From Dyella marensis (GTDB lineage: Bacteria; Pseudomonadota; Gammaproteobacteria; Xanthomonadales; Rhodanobacteraceae), in assembly GCF_900112865.1 (NCBI RefSeq), contig NZ_FONH01000010.1:62001-126000 (forward strand): DNA of 64,000 nt, in the 5' to 3' direction. The position numbers and the translations under genes are program-made. Under the pieces are notes generated by a model. That model ran no database searches. It was not told the DNA's origin and saw nothing but the letters and a program-made list of their open reading frames with translations. Each line of letters begins with the position of its first letter. Position 1 is the first letter of the stretch. Below are positions 63,058 through 64,000 of the stretch, one piece after another.

Positions 63058-63999
63058 TCAACCAAACGTGAAGGAGTACACGCGCAGGCCCGCCTGCGGG
63101 ATGCGCAGGCGCAGCAGGTGTTCGCGGTCGTCGCTGCTGTCGAACAACGTATAGAGGCGGCTGCCCTGCACGGTGACCGTAGCTTGCGGCTGGCCGTCGA
63201 CGGTCACCTCAAGCGGCATCGCATGCTCCGCGCTGGCGACCAGGTACAGCTTGGCGGCCTTGAAGCGCAGCTGCAGTTCGAGCTCCCCGCCGACGGAGCG
63301 TGCGTACTGCCGCGTGATCTCCCACTGTCCGGCCAGCGCGAACTGGTGCAACGGCAGCTGCGCGGGAAGGCTGAAGCGGCGCGTGCCGTCGCTGGCGCTT
63401 TCGGCGTTGCCGAAGCCTTGCCGGCCAGTGCTGCCCAGGTGCAGTTCGGGCGTGTCGCCCATGCCGGGCTTGAATACCCCCGCGGCATTGCCCGGTGCCT
63501 GCATGTCCAGGCCGAGCAGCAGCCGGATCGCGTTCTCCATCTTGTCGTAGCCGCCCTCGCCGTAGTGATGGCCGATCAGCCGGCCATCGCGGTCGACCAG
63601 GTATTCGGCCGGCCAGTACTGGTTGTGCCAGGCGTTCCACGTGGCCAGCCTGCTGTCCATTGCCACCGGATAGGTGACACCACTGCGCCCGATCGCCTCC
63701 TGCACATTGGCCGGGTCATGCTCGAAGTCGAACTCCGGCGAGTGCACGCCGATCACCACCAGGCCCTGGTCCTTGTACGTCTCGTACAGATGCTGGACAT
63801 GCGGCATGGCGCGGATGCAGTTGATGCAGGAATACGCCCAGAAATCGATCAGCACGACCTTGCCGCGCAGGCCGGACATGCTCAGCGGCGGCGAATTGAA
63901 CCAATGGTCGATGCCGGCGAACTCGGGCACCTGCGTGGGCGTGGACGCGGCGATGCTGCCGGACAGGAAGCCGAGCAGCAGGCCGGCGGACAACAGCAA
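63058..63999 (-). CDS. Redoxin-domain protein, possibly C-terminal part of a DipZ-like protein (cut by window edge)
   Basis: At least 313 residues. The first visible residues (LLLSAGLLLGFLSGSIAAS) form a hydrophobic segment, either a signal peptide or the last helix of a larger membrane protein. A thioredoxin-like domain follows with active site CINC (C58 and C61, in WAYSCINCIRAMPH) and HSPEFDFEHDPANV, as in DipZ/CcdA-fused redoxins. The C-terminal part (about 165-313) is beta-rich, with a final RIPQAGLRVYSFTFG, and resembles the carbohydrate-binding-like tail of DipZ proteins. The true start is beyond 64000, since the first in-frame codon here is only a TTG. Confidence 0.8.
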   Translation of the reverse strand: MLLSAGLLLGFLSGSIAASTPTQVPEFAGIDHWFNSPPLSMSGLRGKVVLIDFWAYSCINCIRAMPHVQHLYETYKDQGLVVIGVHSPEFDFEHDPANVQEAIGRSGVTYPVAMDSRLATWNAWHNQYWPAEYLVDRDGRLIGHHYGEGGYDKMENAIRLLLGLDMQAPGNAAGVFKPGMGDTPELHLGSTGRQGFGNAESASDGTRRFSLPAQLPLHQFALAGQWEITRQYARSVGGELELQLRFKAAKLYLVASAEHAMPLEVTVDGQPQATVTVQGSRLYTLFDSSDDREHLLRLRIPQAGLRVYSFTFG

Positions 64000-64000
64000 C

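Noticed and set aside
63058..63999. Treating the redoxin gene as complete with a TTG start at 63999
   Set aside because: The frame is open to the edge of the window, and a TTG one base inside the edge is not a credible start.

Overview
The window is high-GC, tightly packed gammaproteobacterial chromosome. Gene content and order point to the Xanthomonadales (Lysobacterales), most likely Rhodanobacteraceae (Dyella, Luteibacter, Frateuria, Rhodanobacter group). Pointers are the zapA / 6S RNA / fau block divergent from ygfB-pepP, a cydP-cydA-cydB-cydX oxidase operon, DUF1631 and PilZ proteins, pilMNOPQ divergent from a PBP1A gene, and the short inverted repeats common in this order. Nearly all genes are housekeeping or envelope genes. 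I saw no rRNA, tRNA, CRISPR array, prophage or insertion sequence. The family-level assignment is inference from gene content.

Layout. 1-1205 (minus): 5-formyl-THF cyclo-ligase (cut by the window edge), a 6S RNA, zapA and a small coiled-coil gene. 1308-3181 (plus): ygfB and pepP. 3197-11396 (minus): an inverted repeat, the cytochrome bd operon, a Coa1-like membrane protein, pepQ, and a transporter plus D-lactate dehydrogenase pair. 11518-15308 (minus): a DUF1631 gene, a PilZ gene, and next to them a shorter gene that fuses the DUF1631 N-terminus directly to PilZ. 15398-17909 (minus): hemW, rdgB, rph. 18002-27312: yicC and gmk, the complete Mla phospholipid-transport system (mlaFEDCB plus convergent mlaA), then rpoZ, spoT and ridA. 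27395-32397: recG, a nucleoside hydrolase, rpmE2 and gltA. 32467-35740 (minus): an unrecognised gene and PBP1A. 36017-41295: pilMNOPQ. 41464-48474: a MoxR / DUF58 / Bat operon. 48682-53560: a MarR regulator and an RND efflux pump. 53824-56695 (minus): an M28 peptidase, mscL and a fumarylacetoacetase-family enzyme. 56957-61469: an ABC exporter of MacA/MacB/FtsX type with a structured leader. 61533-64000 (minus): a MocR regulator and a redoxin-domain protein cut by the window edge.

Many genes are coupled by 1-8 base overlaps (ATGA, GTGA, TGATG), for example cydP-cydA, transporter-dld, DUF1631-PilZ, yicC-gmk, mlaF-mlaE, mlaC-mlaB, pilM-N-O-P and the whole Bat operon. Envelope themes dominate: lipid asymmetry (Mla), peptidoglycan (PBP1A), type IV pilus assembly (PilMNOPQ), MoxR/Bat, two multidrug-type exporters and a mechanosensitive channel.

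The most unusual items are the DUF1631-PilZ fusion beside its unfused parents, an MlaD with two tandem MCE domains, a BatB whose metal-binding MIDAS motif is lost, a folded leader with a terminator-like hairpin before the ABC exporter, and a repeat family whose edge supplies the stop codon of two different genes. I did not find a clear new defence or mobile system.
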